From Thiopseudomonas sp. (GTDB taxonomy: Bacteria; Pseudomonadota; Gammaproteobacteria; Pseudomonadales; Pseudomonadaceae), in assembly GCA_018384595.1 (NCBI GenBank), contig JAHAYO010000021.1, forward strand, positions 1 through 56,668: a stretch of DNA of 56,668 nucleotides. The letters are read 5' to 3'. The notes beneath the pieces are model-generated. The model was not told where the DNA came from. It saw only the letters and a list, made by a program, of their open reading frames with translations, and made no database searches. The first letter of the stretch is position 1. Every line of letters starts with the position of its first letter. Made by a program: the position numbers and the translations under genes. This document shows positions 28,423 through 36,927 of the stretch, piece by piece.

Positions 28423-29625
28423 ATGAATACAGCGACCTATCTTTCGCAGCCGGGCATCATCTGCGCGCTGGGCACGGGCGCACAGCAGGTGGCGAAACGG
28501 CTGTTTGCCGGTGACTGCAGCGGTATGCAGCCGGTGTCCGCTCAGGTAGCCGGACGCACCCTGACCTGCGGCGTGGTGGCAGACGCGCTACCGTCGGTGC
28601 CGCCCGCATTGGCGCGGCATGCGACCCGCAACAACCGCCTGTTGATGGCCGCCATGCAGCCTTTACACGCGCCGCTACAGCAGCTGATTGACCTGCACGG
28701 TGCTGGGCGCATCGGCGTGGTGATTGGCACCAGCACCAGCGGCATTCTGGAGTCGGGGCAGCATATTGGCCACTGGGCGCGTACCGGCGAACTGCCGCAG
28801 GCCTACAGCTATTTACAACAAGAACTGGCCGATCCGGCGCTGTTTTTAAGTCGCTGGCTGGGGCTGCAGGGGCCCAGTTACAGCCTCTCCACCGCCTGCA
28901 CCTCGGGTGCCCGCGCCCTCATCAGCGCCCGTCGCCTGCTGCTGTCTGGGCTGTGTGACGCGGTGCTCTGTGGCGGCAGTGACAGCCTGTGTCCGCTTAC
29001 GCTGAACGGCTTTAGCAGCCTAGAAGCGGTTAGCGACAGCCTGTGCAATCCTTTTTCCGCTAACCGCCAAGGCATCAACATTGGTGAGGGGGCGGCGTTG
29101 TTTTTACTGACCCGCCAGCCGTTGGCGGGCGCAGAGCCGGTGTTGCTGGCCGGTTGCGGTGCCAGCAGTGACGCCTACCATATTTCCGCACCCAGCACAG
29201 ACGGAGCCGGTGCGGTGCGTGCCATGCAGCAAGCGCTGGGGGCTGCCGGTCTGACAGCCAAGGCGATTGATTACGTTAATCTGCACGGCACCGCCACCCA
29301 GCACAACGACAGCATGGAGTCGCATGCCATGCAGCAGCTGTTTGGCGGGCAGGTGCCCTGCTCGTCCAGCAAGCCGATGACCGGCCACACCTTGGGCGCG
29401 GCGGGTGCGCTGGAGGCGGCTTTTTGCTGGCTGATGCTGCGGTCGGGCTATAATCCGCAAGCTTTGCTGATCCCGCACCTGTGGGATGGCGTGCCGGATG
29501 CGGCACTGCCGGCAGTCAATCTGGCCCGTTGCGGACAGCCGGCCGGTGACCTGCGCTGGGTTATGAGTAACTCCTTCGCCTTTGGCGGCAACAATACTAG
29601 CCTGATTTTGGGGAAAGCCGAGTGA
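28423..29625 (+). CDS. Beta-ketoacyl-ACP synthase (ApeO-like)
   Basis: A 400-residue FabF-type ketosynthase with the full Cys-His-His triad: Cys159 in SLSTACTSGA, His in NLHGTATQHND and His in GHTLGAAGALE. It probably condenses malonyl-ACP units onto the aryl starter together with the chain-length factor at 14767. GGAG at 28414 is better spaced for the ATG at 28423 than for the in-frame one at 28420. It ends overlapping the next start. Confidence 0.92.
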   Translation: MNTATYLSQPGIICALGTGAQQVAKRLFAGDCSGMQPVSAQVAGRTLTCGVVADALPSVPPALARHATRNNRLLMAAMQPLHAPLQQLIDLHGAGRIGVVIGTSTSGILESGQHIGHWARTGELPQAYSYLQQELADPALFLSRWLGLQGPSYSLSTACTSGARALISARRLLLSGLCDAVLCGGSDSLCPLTLNGFSSLEAVSDSLCNPFSANRQGINIGEGAALFLLTRQPLAGAEPVLLAGCGASSDAYHISAPSTDGAGAVRAMQQALGAAGLTAKAIDYVNLHGTATQHNDSMESHAMQQLFGGQVPCSSSKPMTGHTLGAAGALEAAFCWLMLRSGYNPQALLIPHLWDGVPDAALPAVNLARCGQPAGDLRWVMSNSFAFGGNNTSLILGKAE

Positions 29626-30071
29626 TGAATTGGCCCCTTGCCGAACTGCTACCCCATGCGGGCGACATGATCCTGCTTGAGTCGATCGCGCACTGGGATG
29701 AAGACAGCATCTTGGCCCGCTGCCGGGTGCGCGACAGCCTGTTTAGCCAAGCCGATGGCAGCTGGCCGGCTTGGCTGGGCATCGAACTGATGGCGCAGGC
29801 AGTGGCGGCCTATGCCGGCTTGCGTGCCAAAAGCAGCGGTGGGCAGGTGCAGCTGGGTTTTTTGCTGGGCACACGCAAATACGACTGCAGCATAAGCAGC
29901 TTTGCTGCCGGCAGTGTGCTGGATATCAGCGCCTGCCGCTCGTTGGAAGACGACAATGGCATGGGCGTGTTTGAGTGTGAAATCCGCAGTGGCGACATCA
30001 GCGTGCGCGCGCGGCTGAATGTTTACCGCCCGCCCGATCCCGATTTATTTATCAAGGAAATAACGCCATGA
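29625..30071 (+). CDS. Hotdog 3-hydroxyacyl-ACP dehydratase (ApeP-like)
   Basis: A 148-residue hotdog protein with LPHAGDMILLESI and ELMAQAVAAYAGLRA, typical of the ApeP type. It probably dehydrates 3-hydroxyacyl-ACPs, together with the hotdog domain of the ligase fusion. The ATG at 29625 lies in the stop of the KS gene (TGATG). Its stop overlaps the KR gene by four bases. Confidence 0.9.
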   Translation: MNWPLAELLPHAGDMILLESIAHWDEDSILARCRVRDSLFSQADGSWPAWLGIELMAQAVAAYAGLRAKSSGGQVQLGFLLGTRKYDCSISSFAAGSVLDISACRSLEDDNGMGVFECEIRSGDISVRARLNVYRPPDPDLFIKEITP

Positions 30072-30796
30072 GCGAACGCATTCTGGTGACCGGCTCCAGC
30101 CGTGGCATTGGCCGCGCCATCGCCCTGCGCCTAGCGCGGGCCGGTTTTGACCTGACCCTACATTGCCGCAGCGGCTTGGCCGAAGCACAGCAGGTGGCCG
30201 AGGACATTCGTGAACTGGGCCGCGACGTTGATATTTTGCAGTTTGACGTGGCTGACCGCATGGCGGCCCGTGAGCAGCTGGAAGCGGCCATCGAACGTAA
30301 CGGTGCATGGTATGGCGTAGTGTGTAATGCCGGCCTGACCCGCGACGGTGCCTTTCCTGCATTGACCGAGGATGACTGGGACAGCGTGCTGCGCACCAAT
30401 TTGGACGGCTTTTATAACGTACTGCACCCCTTGACCATGCCCATGATTCGCCGCCGTAAGCCGGGGCGCATCGTGTGCATGACCTCGGTGTCGGGGCTGA
30501 TTGGCAACCGTGGCCAGGTCAACTACAGCGCCTCCAAGGCGGGGCTGATAGGGGCAGCCAAAGCACTGGCGATTGAATTGGGCAGGCGCAAAATCACCGT
30601 CAACTGTGTCGCCCCCGGCCTGATCGACACCGCCATGCTGGATGAGCATGTGCCGGTGGAAGAAATGCTAAAAATGATCCCAGCCCAGCGCATGGGCACC
30701 GCCGACGAGGTGGCTGGGGTGGTCAATTTCCTGATGTCTGACGAGGCGGCCTACATCACCCGTCAGGTTATCGCTGTCAACGGAGGACTGTGCTGA
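30068..30796 (+). CDS. 3-ketoacyl-ACP reductase (FabG-type, ApeQ-like)
   Basis: NADPH-dependent short-chain dehydrogenase of 242 residues. The cofactor motif TGSSRGIGRA lies at residues 8-17, NAG in VCNAGLTRDG, and the Ser-Tyr-Lys site is in MTSVSG and YSASKAG. It reduces 3-ketoacyl-ACP in each cycle of polyene building. It overlaps its neighbours by four and one bases. Confidence 0.92.
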   Translation: MSERILVTGSSRGIGRAIALRLARAGFDLTLHCRSGLAEAQQVAEDIRELGRDVDILQFDVADRMAAREQLEAAIERNGAWYGVVCNAGLTRDGAFPALTEDDWDSVLRTNLDGFYNVLHPLTMPMIRRRKPGRIVCMTSVSGLIGNRGQVNYSASKAGLIGAAKALAIELGRRKITVNCVAPGLIDTAMLDEHVPVEEMLKMIPAQRMGTADEVAGVVNFLMSDEAAYITRQVIAVNGGLC

Positions 30797-32028
30797 TGGG
30801 CGGATTCAAACGTGTAGTGGTAACAGGCATGGGCGGCATCAGCGCGCTGGGCGACGACTGGGCCACCATCAGCGACAATTTTCGTAACAACCGCAGCGGC
30901 ATCCGCCACATGCCGGAATGGGACCTGTATCCCGATATGAATACCCGCCTCGGCGGCCCTGTGCTGGACTTCAAGGTGCCGGCCCACTGGACGCGCAAAC
31001 AGCTGCGCAGCATGAGCAAGGTCTCGCAGTTTGCCGTGTATGCCGCCGAGCGCGCACTGGCCGATGCGGGCTTGCTGGGTGATCCTTGCATTAGCGACGG
31101 GCGCATGGGCGTGGCCAGTGGCTCCTCGATTGGCAGCCCGCAAGAGGTCAAGGTATTTGGCAACATGCTGCTCAACCAGGTGGCGCACGGTCTGAACGCC
31201 AACTCCTATGTACGCATGATGCCGCACACCACGGCGGCCAATATCAGCATCTTCTTCGGCCTCAAGGGCCGGCTGATCCCCACCTCCAGCGCCTGCACCA
31301 GCGGCAGCCAGGGCATCGGTTATGCCTACGAGGCGATCAAGTTTGGCCGCATCCCCATGATGCTAGCCGGCGGCGGGGAGGAACTGTGCGCCACCGAAGC
31401 CATGGTGTTTGATGCGCTTTATGCGACCAGCCAGAAAAACGACACCCCGGAGAAAACACCCAGCCCCTACGACAGCGGCCGCGACGGACTGGTCATCGGT
31501 GAGGGCGCCGGCATGTTTGTGCTGGAAGAGCTGGAACATGCGCTGGCCCGTGGCGCGCAGATTCACGCCGAGCTGGTCGGCTTTGGCTGCAGCGCCGACG
31601 GCAGCCACATCACCAAGCCGGAAAAGGACACCATGCGCAAGGCCATGGAACTGGCGCTGGAGGATGCCGGCCTGCAGCCCTCGGCCATCGGCTACGTCAA
31701 CGGCCACGGTACCGCCACCGACTCTGGCGACATTGCCGAGACGCAGGCCACCAGCGAGCTGTTTGGCGAGCACATGCCGATCAGCTCGCAAAAGAGTTTT
31801 CTGGGCCACACCCTAGGAGCCTGTGGCGCGCTGGAGTCCTGGTTCAGCATCGAGATGATGAACAGCAACAACTATTACCACACGCTCAACCTAGAACAGG
31901 TAGACGAGCGTTGCGGTCGTCTCGACTATCTGACCGAACCGCGCCAGATGGACCACGACTACGTGATGAACAACAACTTTGCCTTTGGCGGCGTCAACAC
32001 GTCGCTGATTTTCAAACGATGGAGATAA
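30796..32028 (+). CDS. Beta-ketoacyl-ACP synthase (ApeR-like)
   Basis: Second plus-strand FabF-type ketosynthase, 410 residues. The triad is intact: Cys167 in PTSSACTSGS, His in VNGHGTATDSGD and His in FLGHTLGACGALE. It differs clearly from the KS at 28423 and keeps a canonical N-terminus (RVVVTGMGGISALG). In APE systems ApeR and ApeO have complementary chain-length roles. GGAGG lies nine bases ahead of the ATG at 30796, so the GTG at 30790 is less likely. Confidence 0.92.
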   Translation: MGGFKRVVVTGMGGISALGDDWATISDNFRNNRSGIRHMPEWDLYPDMNTRLGGPVLDFKVPAHWTRKQLRSMSKVSQFAVYAAERALADAGLLGDPCISDGRMGVASGSSIGSPQEVKVFGNMLLNQVAHGLNANSYVRMMPHTTAANISIFFGLKGRLIPTSSACTSGSQGIGYAYEAIKFGRIPMMLAGGGEELCATEAMVFDALYATSQKNDTPEKTPSPYDSGRDGLVIGEGAGMFVLEELEHALARGAQIHAELVGFGCSADGSHITKPEKDTMRKAMELALEDAGLQPSAIGYVNGHGTATDSGDIAETQATSELFGEHMPISSQKSFLGHTLGACGALESWFSIEMMNSNNYYHTLNLEQVDERCGRLDYLTEPRQMDHDYVMNNNFAFGGVNTSLIFKRWR

Positions 32029-32032
32029 TCCA

Positions 32033-32425
32033 ATGCACAAGGTTATTCTGGCGTGTGTACTGAGTACGGCCCTGCTTACCGGCTGCGGCACCTCGGCACC
32101 GGTCTCCACTGTCAGCTACAGCCTAGCCGCCCACAAAACTATCCAGTCGCAGCAAATGCAACAGGCCGTCTACACAGCGTTGCAGCGCTATGGCTGGCAG
32201 CTGCAGTCAGACAACGGTAGCCAGATTTACGCCCGTTTCAACAAGCAGGAACGCCATATTGTCGATATTCGGATTGATTACAGTGAGCGCGGTTTTGCCA
32301 TTCATCATGTGACCAGTCAGGGGCTCAACTACAATCAGGGCCGTGACAGCATTCATCGCAACTACAACCGATGGGTGCGTAATTTGGATCAGGATATCCA
32401 GTCCAACCTGAGCTTTATCCAGTAA
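32033..32425 (+). CDS. Small predicted lipoprotein
   Basis: A 130-residue lipoprotein with the signal peptide MHKVILACVLSTALLTGC; the lipobox is LLTGC. The mature part is rich in Gln, Asn and Tyr and ends NRWVRNLDQDIQSNLSFIQ. It looks like a small beta-sheet domain. It follows the KS gene by four bases. I do not recognise a family; an envelope role in pigment handling is a guess from location. Confidence 0.8.
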   Translation: MHKVILACVLSTALLTGCGTSAPVSTVSYSLAAHKTIQSQQMQQAVYTALQRYGWQLQSDNGSQIYARFNKQERHIVDIRIDYSERGFAIHHVTSQGLNYNQGRDSIHRNYNRWVRNLDQDIQSNLSFIQ

Positions 32426-32430
32426 AACGC

Positions 32431-32895
32431 TTAGTTGGCTGCTGCCCGCAAGGCGCGGCGGCCGGGCTGTACGAGGCGGATGTCAATGCGGTTGCTGCCT
32501 TCGTGCACTTCAAACAGGCAGGCGTCCAGTTCGGGGCGGCCTTGCTGCAGTGGCGGATTGCCGGACAGGCCGACCGGCTCGCGGGGCAGGCCGCGCCGGC
32601 TCTGGTCGAGCTGGCCATTACCGTTAATGTCTTGGAACAGCTGCAGTGCGTATCGCCCGGGCGGCAGGTCGGCAAACTGCAAGCGTGGCTGCGCGCTGCT
32701 GGCCTGCGCCACCGCTGTTGCCTGCCAGCCCTGCGGGCTTGGCGCATGCAGGGCTGCATAAAAAGTGCCATCGGCACGGGCATTGCCGACCACCACCTCC
32801 AGGCTGGCGGCATGGGCGGAAAAAAGGGCAAACAGCCAGCCAAACTGGCCTATAATTCCGACTCTTTTTAAATGCATTTTCAAATTTTTGCTCAT
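32431..32895 (-). CDS. Secreted DUF2141-like protein
   Basis: A 154-residue secreted protein. A signal peptide (LFALFSAHA) is followed by a beta-sandwich of the DUF2141 type: VVGNARADGTFYAAL, LPPGRYALQLFQDINGNGQL and FEVHEGSNRIDIRLV. It is the only minus-strand gene in this stretch and divergent from darA, whose start is 15 bases away. An internal ATG at 32877 is also possible. Upstream codons in the long open frame do not look coding. Function unknown. Confidence 0.75.
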   Translation of the reverse strand: MSKNLKMHLKRVGIIGQFGWLFALFSAHAASLEVVVGNARADGTFYAALHAPSPQGWQATAVAQASSAQPRLQFADLPPGRYALQLFQDINGNGQLDQSRRGLPREPVGLSGNPPLQQGRPELDACLFEVHEGSNRIDIRLVQPGRRALRAAAN

Positions 32896-32910
32896 GGGCG
32901 GACAGGTGGC

Positions 32911-33828
32911 ATGCGGCGTGTACTGGTAGTGGGTTTTTCGCAATCGGGGCAGCTGGACCGGGTGATCGACTCGGTGTTGGGGCCCTTGCAGGCCAGCGAA
33001 ACTATACAGGTTGACCGTGTGCAGCTCAAAATGCGCCAGCCCTTTCCTTTCCCCTGGCCGTTTCTGCATTTTTTCCATATTTTCCCCGAAACGGTACGGA
33101 TGCAGCCTGCCGAGCTGGAGCCGTTGCAGCTGGATGCCAGCCAGGATTACGACCTGGTCATCCTCGCCTATCAGGTCTGGTTTTTGTCCCCTTCCCTGCC
33201 CATGACCAGTTTTTTGGCCACGCCCGAAGCCGCCCAGCTGTTGCGGGACAGGCCGGTGATGACACTGATCGGTTGTCGCAACATGTGGCTGATGGCGCAG
33301 GAAAAGATGAAAGAACGCCTGCAACAGCTGGGTGCACGGCTGGTGGATAACGCGGTACTGACTGACGAATGCGGCAGTGCCGCCAGCTTTGTGGCCACCC
33401 CGGCCTGGATGTTTACCGGCCGCCAGCAGGCGGCGGGTTGGCTGCCCAAAGCCGGTATCAGCGAGCTGGACATCCGCTTGGCCGCCCGTTTTGGCGAGGC
33501 CGTGCGCCAGCGCTTGTTGGCCGATGAACAGCCGGTGCGCGAGCCCATGCTGCGTGGGCTGGCTGCAGTGCACATCGACGAAAAACTGATTGCCAGCGAG
33601 CGCATCGGCAACCGCAGCTTTCAGCTATGGAGCCGCCTGTTGTCGCGGTTGGGGCCGGCACACAGCCGCCGCCGCAGTCTGGGCCTGCTGGTCTATATCG
33701 CTTTTTTGCTGTGCATGATCCTGACCGTTGTGCCGGCTGGCACTGTGCTGAAAAAACTGCTGGCACCCTTCACCCGTGCCAAAACCGCTGCGCAAAAAGC
33801 CTACTTTGCCCAGCCCTCTGGCGAATAA
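32911..33828 (+). CDS. darA: Dialkylresorcinol biosynthesis protein DarA
   Basis: A 305-residue protein starting MRRVLVVGFSQSGQLDR, a flavodoxin-like fold, with DYDLVILAYQVWFLSPSLP and TLIGCRNMWLMAQEKM. It has one membrane helix near the C-terminus (GLLVYIAFLLCMILTVV). It matches the DarA family, which works with the ketosynthase DarB in dialkylresorcinol synthesis. The ATG at 32911 fits the family start. It precedes darB by 11 bases. Confidence 0.8.
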   Translation: MRRVLVVGFSQSGQLDRVIDSVLGPLQASETIQVDRVQLKMRQPFPFPWPFLHFFHIFPETVRMQPAELEPLQLDASQDYDLVILAYQVWFLSPSLPMTSFLATPEAAQLLRDRPVMTLIGCRNMWLMAQEKMKERLQQLGARLVDNAVLTDECGSAASFVATPAWMFTGRQQAAGWLPKAGISELDIRLAARFGEAVRQRLLADEQPVREPMLRGLAAVHIDEKLIASERIGNRSFQLWSRLLSRLGPAHSRRRSLGLLVYIAFLLCMILTVVPAGTVLKKLLAPFTRAKTAAQKAYFAQPSGE

Positions 33829-33839
33829 AAGGAAATCCC

Positions 33840-34991
33840 GTGAGTCGTCCTGTCTATATCAACCGAATCAGTGCCTTTTTGCCCTACGCGCCGGTCAGTA
33901 ACGAGCAGATGGAAGCGCGTCTGGGGCAAGTGGGCGCACGGCCGTCACGGGCGCGCAAGCTGATCCTGCGTAGCAACGGCATCCAGTCGCGTCATTACGT
34001 GATTGATCCAGCCACGGGCCTGCCCGGCTACAGCAACGCCCAGCTGGCTGCCGAGGCCATACGCGGTCTGTGTGACGAGCAGGCCCCGCTGCAGCGCATC
34101 GACTGCCTGGCTGCAGCCAGCTCGCAGCCCGATCAGGTTATGCCGGGTCATGCGGTGATGGTGCAGGGCGAGCTGGGCAACCCGCCCTGCGAAGTGGTCA
34201 CCACTGCAGGCGTCTGCCTGTGCGGCATGACCGCGCTGAAATATGCCTGGATGAGCGTGGCCATGGGCCAGAGTGACGACGCGGTGGCCAGCGGCTCTGA
34301 AGCGGCGTCCTGCCTGATGACTGCCGGCAACTTCAGCGCCGAATATGAAAAGCGTGCCAGCGAGCTGGACCATCATCCTGAAATTGCCTTCGAGAAAGAC
34401 TTCCTGCGCTGGATGCTGTCCGACGGCGCTGGCGCGGTACGCCTGTCGCCACAGCCCAACAGCAACGGGCCAAGCCTGCGTATTGACTGGATCGACACCC
34501 TGTCCTTTGCCAACGAAATGCCTACCTGCATGTATGCCGGCGGCGATTACGACAACGGCACCTTCAAGGGCTGGAGCCGCTTCAGTGCCGATGAGCGCAA
34601 TCACCGTTCGGTGATGGCCATCAAGCAGGACGTCAAGCTGCTCAACGACAATATCGTCAAATACACCGTGGTTGAGGCGCTCAAACGCATTCTGGCCAAA
34701 CGCTCGCTCAAGGCGGAGGCCATCGACCACTTTTTGCCGCATTACTCATCCGAATTTTTCCGCGACCGGCTGGCCGACGGCTTGCGCGAGGTAGGGCTGG
34801 ATATCCCGCAGCAGCGCTGGTTCACCAACCTGACCACCAAGGGCAATACCGGCTCAGCCTCGATCTTTATCATCCTCGACGAGCTGTTTCACTCGGGGCG
34901 ACTCAAGGCCGGTGACACCCTGCTGTGCTATGTGCCGGAAAGCGGCCGCTTCTCCAGCGCCTTCATGCATTTAACCGTGGTAATGCCATGA
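33840..34991 (+). CDS. darB: KAS III-type ketosynthase DarB (dialkylresorcinol)
   Basis: A 383-residue ketosynthase III-fold protein with GTG start and AAGGA ahead of it. The probable Cys128 nucleophile is in AGVCLCGMTALKYA, His in DHFLPHYSSEFF and Asn in TTKGNTGSASIF, a Cys-His-Asn set. Family members join two fatty-acid-derived chains head to head to give the resorcinol ring. It follows darA and overlaps the next gene by four bases. Confidence 0.84.
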   Translation: MSRPVYINRISAFLPYAPVSNEQMEARLGQVGARPSRARKLILRSNGIQSRHYVIDPATGLPGYSNAQLAAEAIRGLCDEQAPLQRIDCLAAASSQPDQVMPGHAVMVQGELGNPPCEVVTTAGVCLCGMTALKYAWMSVAMGQSDDAVASGSEAASCLMTAGNFSAEYEKRASELDHHPEIAFEKDFLRWMLSDGAGAVRLSPQPNSNGPSLRIDWIDTLSFANEMPTCMYAGGDYDNGTFKGWSRFSADERNHRSVMAIKQDVKLLNDNIVKYTVVEALKRILAKRSLKAEAIDHFLPHYSSEFFRDRLADGLREVGLDIPQQRWFTNLTTKGNTGSASIFIILDELFHSGRLKAGDTLLCYVPESGRFSSAFMHLTVVMP

Positions 34992-35407
34992 AACTCGACG
35001 AAGTTCCCCAGGACGCCACCGGCTCTAAGTACGGCGGCCACCAGAAACTGCTCTATGCGGTGGATGAGCAGGGCGAATACCACGAAGCGCAAAGCGCCGG
35101 TTGGGAAGCGGAAAACTACGCCACCGACCTCGCGCTGCAGGCGCTGGAGCAGCAGGCGCAGCAGGCCCGCGCCGACTGGCAGGCCGGCAGCACCTCGGTG
35201 TTGCCGTACCTGATGTACCGCTACCGTATGGACGAGTTGGCGCTGGCGCAGTGTACCGGCCTGTGGCGCTGGCGCATCCGCCGCCACGCTCGGCCCGAGG
35301 TGTTTGCTGGCTTGCCGCAGAAAACCCTGTTCCGCTATGCACAGGCGTTTTCGCTGCCGCTGGAGCAGCTTATCGCGTGCCAACAGGGATATCGGAATGA
35401 CCTTTAA
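34988..35407 (+). CDS. Small protein with HTH-like C-terminus
   Basis: A 139-residue protein I do not recognise. The N-terminus (MKLDEVPQDATGSKYGGHQK) has a small beta-like strand pattern around KLLYAVDEQGEYH. The C-terminal ~60 residues (LALAQCTGLWRWRIRRHARP, then KTLFRYAQAFSLPLEQLIAC) resemble an XRE-like HTH. Its location between DarB and the BtrH-type protein suggests a cluster-specific role, perhaps as regulator or scaffold. It overlaps both neighbours. Confidence 0.78.
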   Translation: MKLDEVPQDATGSKYGGHQKLLYAVDEQGEYHEAQSAGWEAENYATDLALQALEQQAQQARADWQAGSTSVLPYLMYRYRMDELALAQCTGLWRWRIRRHARPEVFAGLPQKTLFRYAQAFSLPLEQLIACQQGYRNDL

Positions 35408-36389
35408 CCATCAGCAAAGTGCCCACTGTGAAACCGGCGTGATGTCGAGCCTGCTCACCCATGCCGGCCTGCCCGTGAGTGAGCCGATGGCCTTTGGCCT
35501 GGCGTCGGGGCTGGCCTTTGCCTACCTGCCGCTGGTCAAACTGGGCGGCATGCCGCTGATCGCCTACCGTATGCCGCCCAAACACATCATCAAAACCCTG
35601 AGCAAACGCTTGGGGTGTCGTTTGCATGTGCAGACCTTCGGCAATGAAGTGCAGGGCAAGGCTGCGCTGGATCGTGCGCTGGATGAAGGCCGGCTGGTGG
35701 GTATGCAAAGTTCGGTGTTCTGGCTGCCCTATTTTCCGTCGGAGATGCGTTTTCACTTCAACGCTCACAACCTGCTGGCCTATGGCCGTGAGGGCGACGA
35801 GTACTTGCTCAGTGATCCGGTATTCGAGCAGCCGGTGCGCTGCGCTGCCGATGATCTGCAACGGGCTCGCTTTGCCAAAGGTGCGTTGGCTCCGAAAGGG
35901 TTGCTGTACTGGCTGGAGGATGTGCCGCAGGAACAGGACTGGCCGGCGCTGGTACGCAAAAGCATTCTGGGTACCACCCGTATTCTCGATGGTTTGCCGT
36001 TGCCTTGGATCGGCGTGCGCGGTATTCGTCATCTGGCCGGCAAGATTGTTCGGCTCGATCCGCAGGCGCATAAGTACAACCGCCTGTATCTGACCCATAT
36101 TGTGCGTATGCAGGAAGAAATCGGTACTGGCGGTGCTGGTTTTCGTTTTATGTATGCCAGTTTTTTGCAGGAGGCTGGCCGTTTGCTGGGCGATGAGCGG
36201 TTGTGTGAGTTGTCTGCTCAGCTTACTGCTACTGGGGATCAGTGGCGTGCGTTTGCGTTGCTGTGTGTTCAGCATGGTCGTAGTAAGCAGAATCCGCCGC
36301 CTTTGTCGCAGCTTAGTGACTGTTTGTTGCAGATTGCGGGGTTGGAGCAGCAGTTGGTTTTGGGGTTGAAGGGGTGGTTGCGGGGGTGA
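35397..36389 (+). CDS. BtrH-type acyltransferase, possibly joins the pigment halves
   Basis: A 330-residue protein with an N-terminal BtrH-like domain. The likely nucleophile is Cys11 in AHCETG, and the region PMAFGLASGLAFAYLPLV follows. BtrH transfers an acyl group from ACP to butirosin; proteins with this domain occur in flexirubin-type clusters. I infer that it could form the ester between the aryl polyene and the dialkylresorcinol. The ATG at 35397 overlaps the preceding gene by 11 bases. The last ~40 codons are unusually rich in T in the wobble position. Confidence 0.72.
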   Translation: MTFNHQQSAHCETGVMSSLLTHAGLPVSEPMAFGLASGLAFAYLPLVKLGGMPLIAYRMPPKHIIKTLSKRLGCRLHVQTFGNEVQGKAALDRALDEGRLVGMQSSVFWLPYFPSEMRFHFNAHNLLAYGREGDEYLLSDPVFEQPVRCAADDLQRARFAKGALAPKGLLYWLEDVPQEQDWPALVRKSILGTTRILDGLPLPWIGVRGIRHLAGKIVRLDPQAHKYNRLYLTHIVRMQEEIGTGGAGFRFMYASFLQEAGRLLGDERLCELSAQLTATGDQWRAFALLCVQHGRSKQNPPPLSQLSDCLLQIAGLEQQLVLGLKGWLRG

Positions 36390-36397
36390 GGTATGCC

Positions 36398-36480
36398 GTC
36401 ATTCTGCGCGCCCTTCTACTGTCATTCTGCGTGCCCTTCTATTGTCATTCTGCGCGTAGCGAAGTGGAGTCGCAGAATCT
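36398..36480 (+). repeat. Tandem and dispersed repeat units after the DAR arm
   Basis: Two 23-base units starting GTCATTCTGCG (36398-36420, 36421-36443) are followed by a longer unit, 36444-36480, with the inverted arms ATTCTGCG and CGCAGAAT. The long unit also occurs, inverted, at 22679-22715. The array sits at the 3' end of the BtrH-type gene, before the restriction-locus scar, and may mark a recombination join. Confidence 0.72.
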
Positions 36481-36509
36481 ATTCGTCCGCTTTAGATTTA
36501 TACACAGCC

Positions 36510-36927
36510 TTACTCCGCCAAATCAGACCGGCTAATAAACTCTTTCAGCATTTGGTCAATTTTCATACGCACCTGAAAATCAGAAAGCGGCTTCCCTTCA
36601 AGTTTTTCAAAATGGGCTTTGGCCTTGGCCATATCAACCTGCTGCTTTAACTTATCAAAGCGGCCAAATTCGTTGATATTGGCCGAGGTTACTGCCGTAT
36701 TCATGATCTGGATGAGCTGTTCTTCAAACGAATACGCGCACTGGACTTCGGCTAAGGTGTGGGCCAGCTCGCTAATTTCCTCGTACTTGGCATTGGCCAT
36801 GTATTGGCTGATGTATCAGCAGGTCGGCCTCGGTCGGGTTTTTCAGCACCTGGCTGTCCCAGCCCTTGTTTTTTAACTCGTCAATCAGCGCCTGTTCAAA
36901 CTGAGCTTCGCTGGTAACGGTGGTCAT
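36510..36927 (-). pseudogene. hsdR: Internally deleted type I restriction subunit R (hsdR)
   Basis: The minus-strand ATG at 36927 gives about 40 residues like the start of HsdR (TSEAQFEQALIDELKNKGWD, then VLKNPTEADLL), then a frame break and stop after residue 52. A second frame, ending at 36510, gives 96 residues like the HsdR C-terminus (RFDKLKQQVDMAKAKAHFEK, then KIDQMLKEFI). The nuclease and helicase domains are missing. It overlaps the fic stop by four bases. I judge it a dead relic. Confidence 0.78.

Noticed and set aside
32431-33573. A 380-codon minus-strand frame covering darA and the DUF2141-like gene
   Set aside because: Only the last ~154 codons, with a signal peptide, look coding. 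The rest lies opposite darA and lacks motifs.
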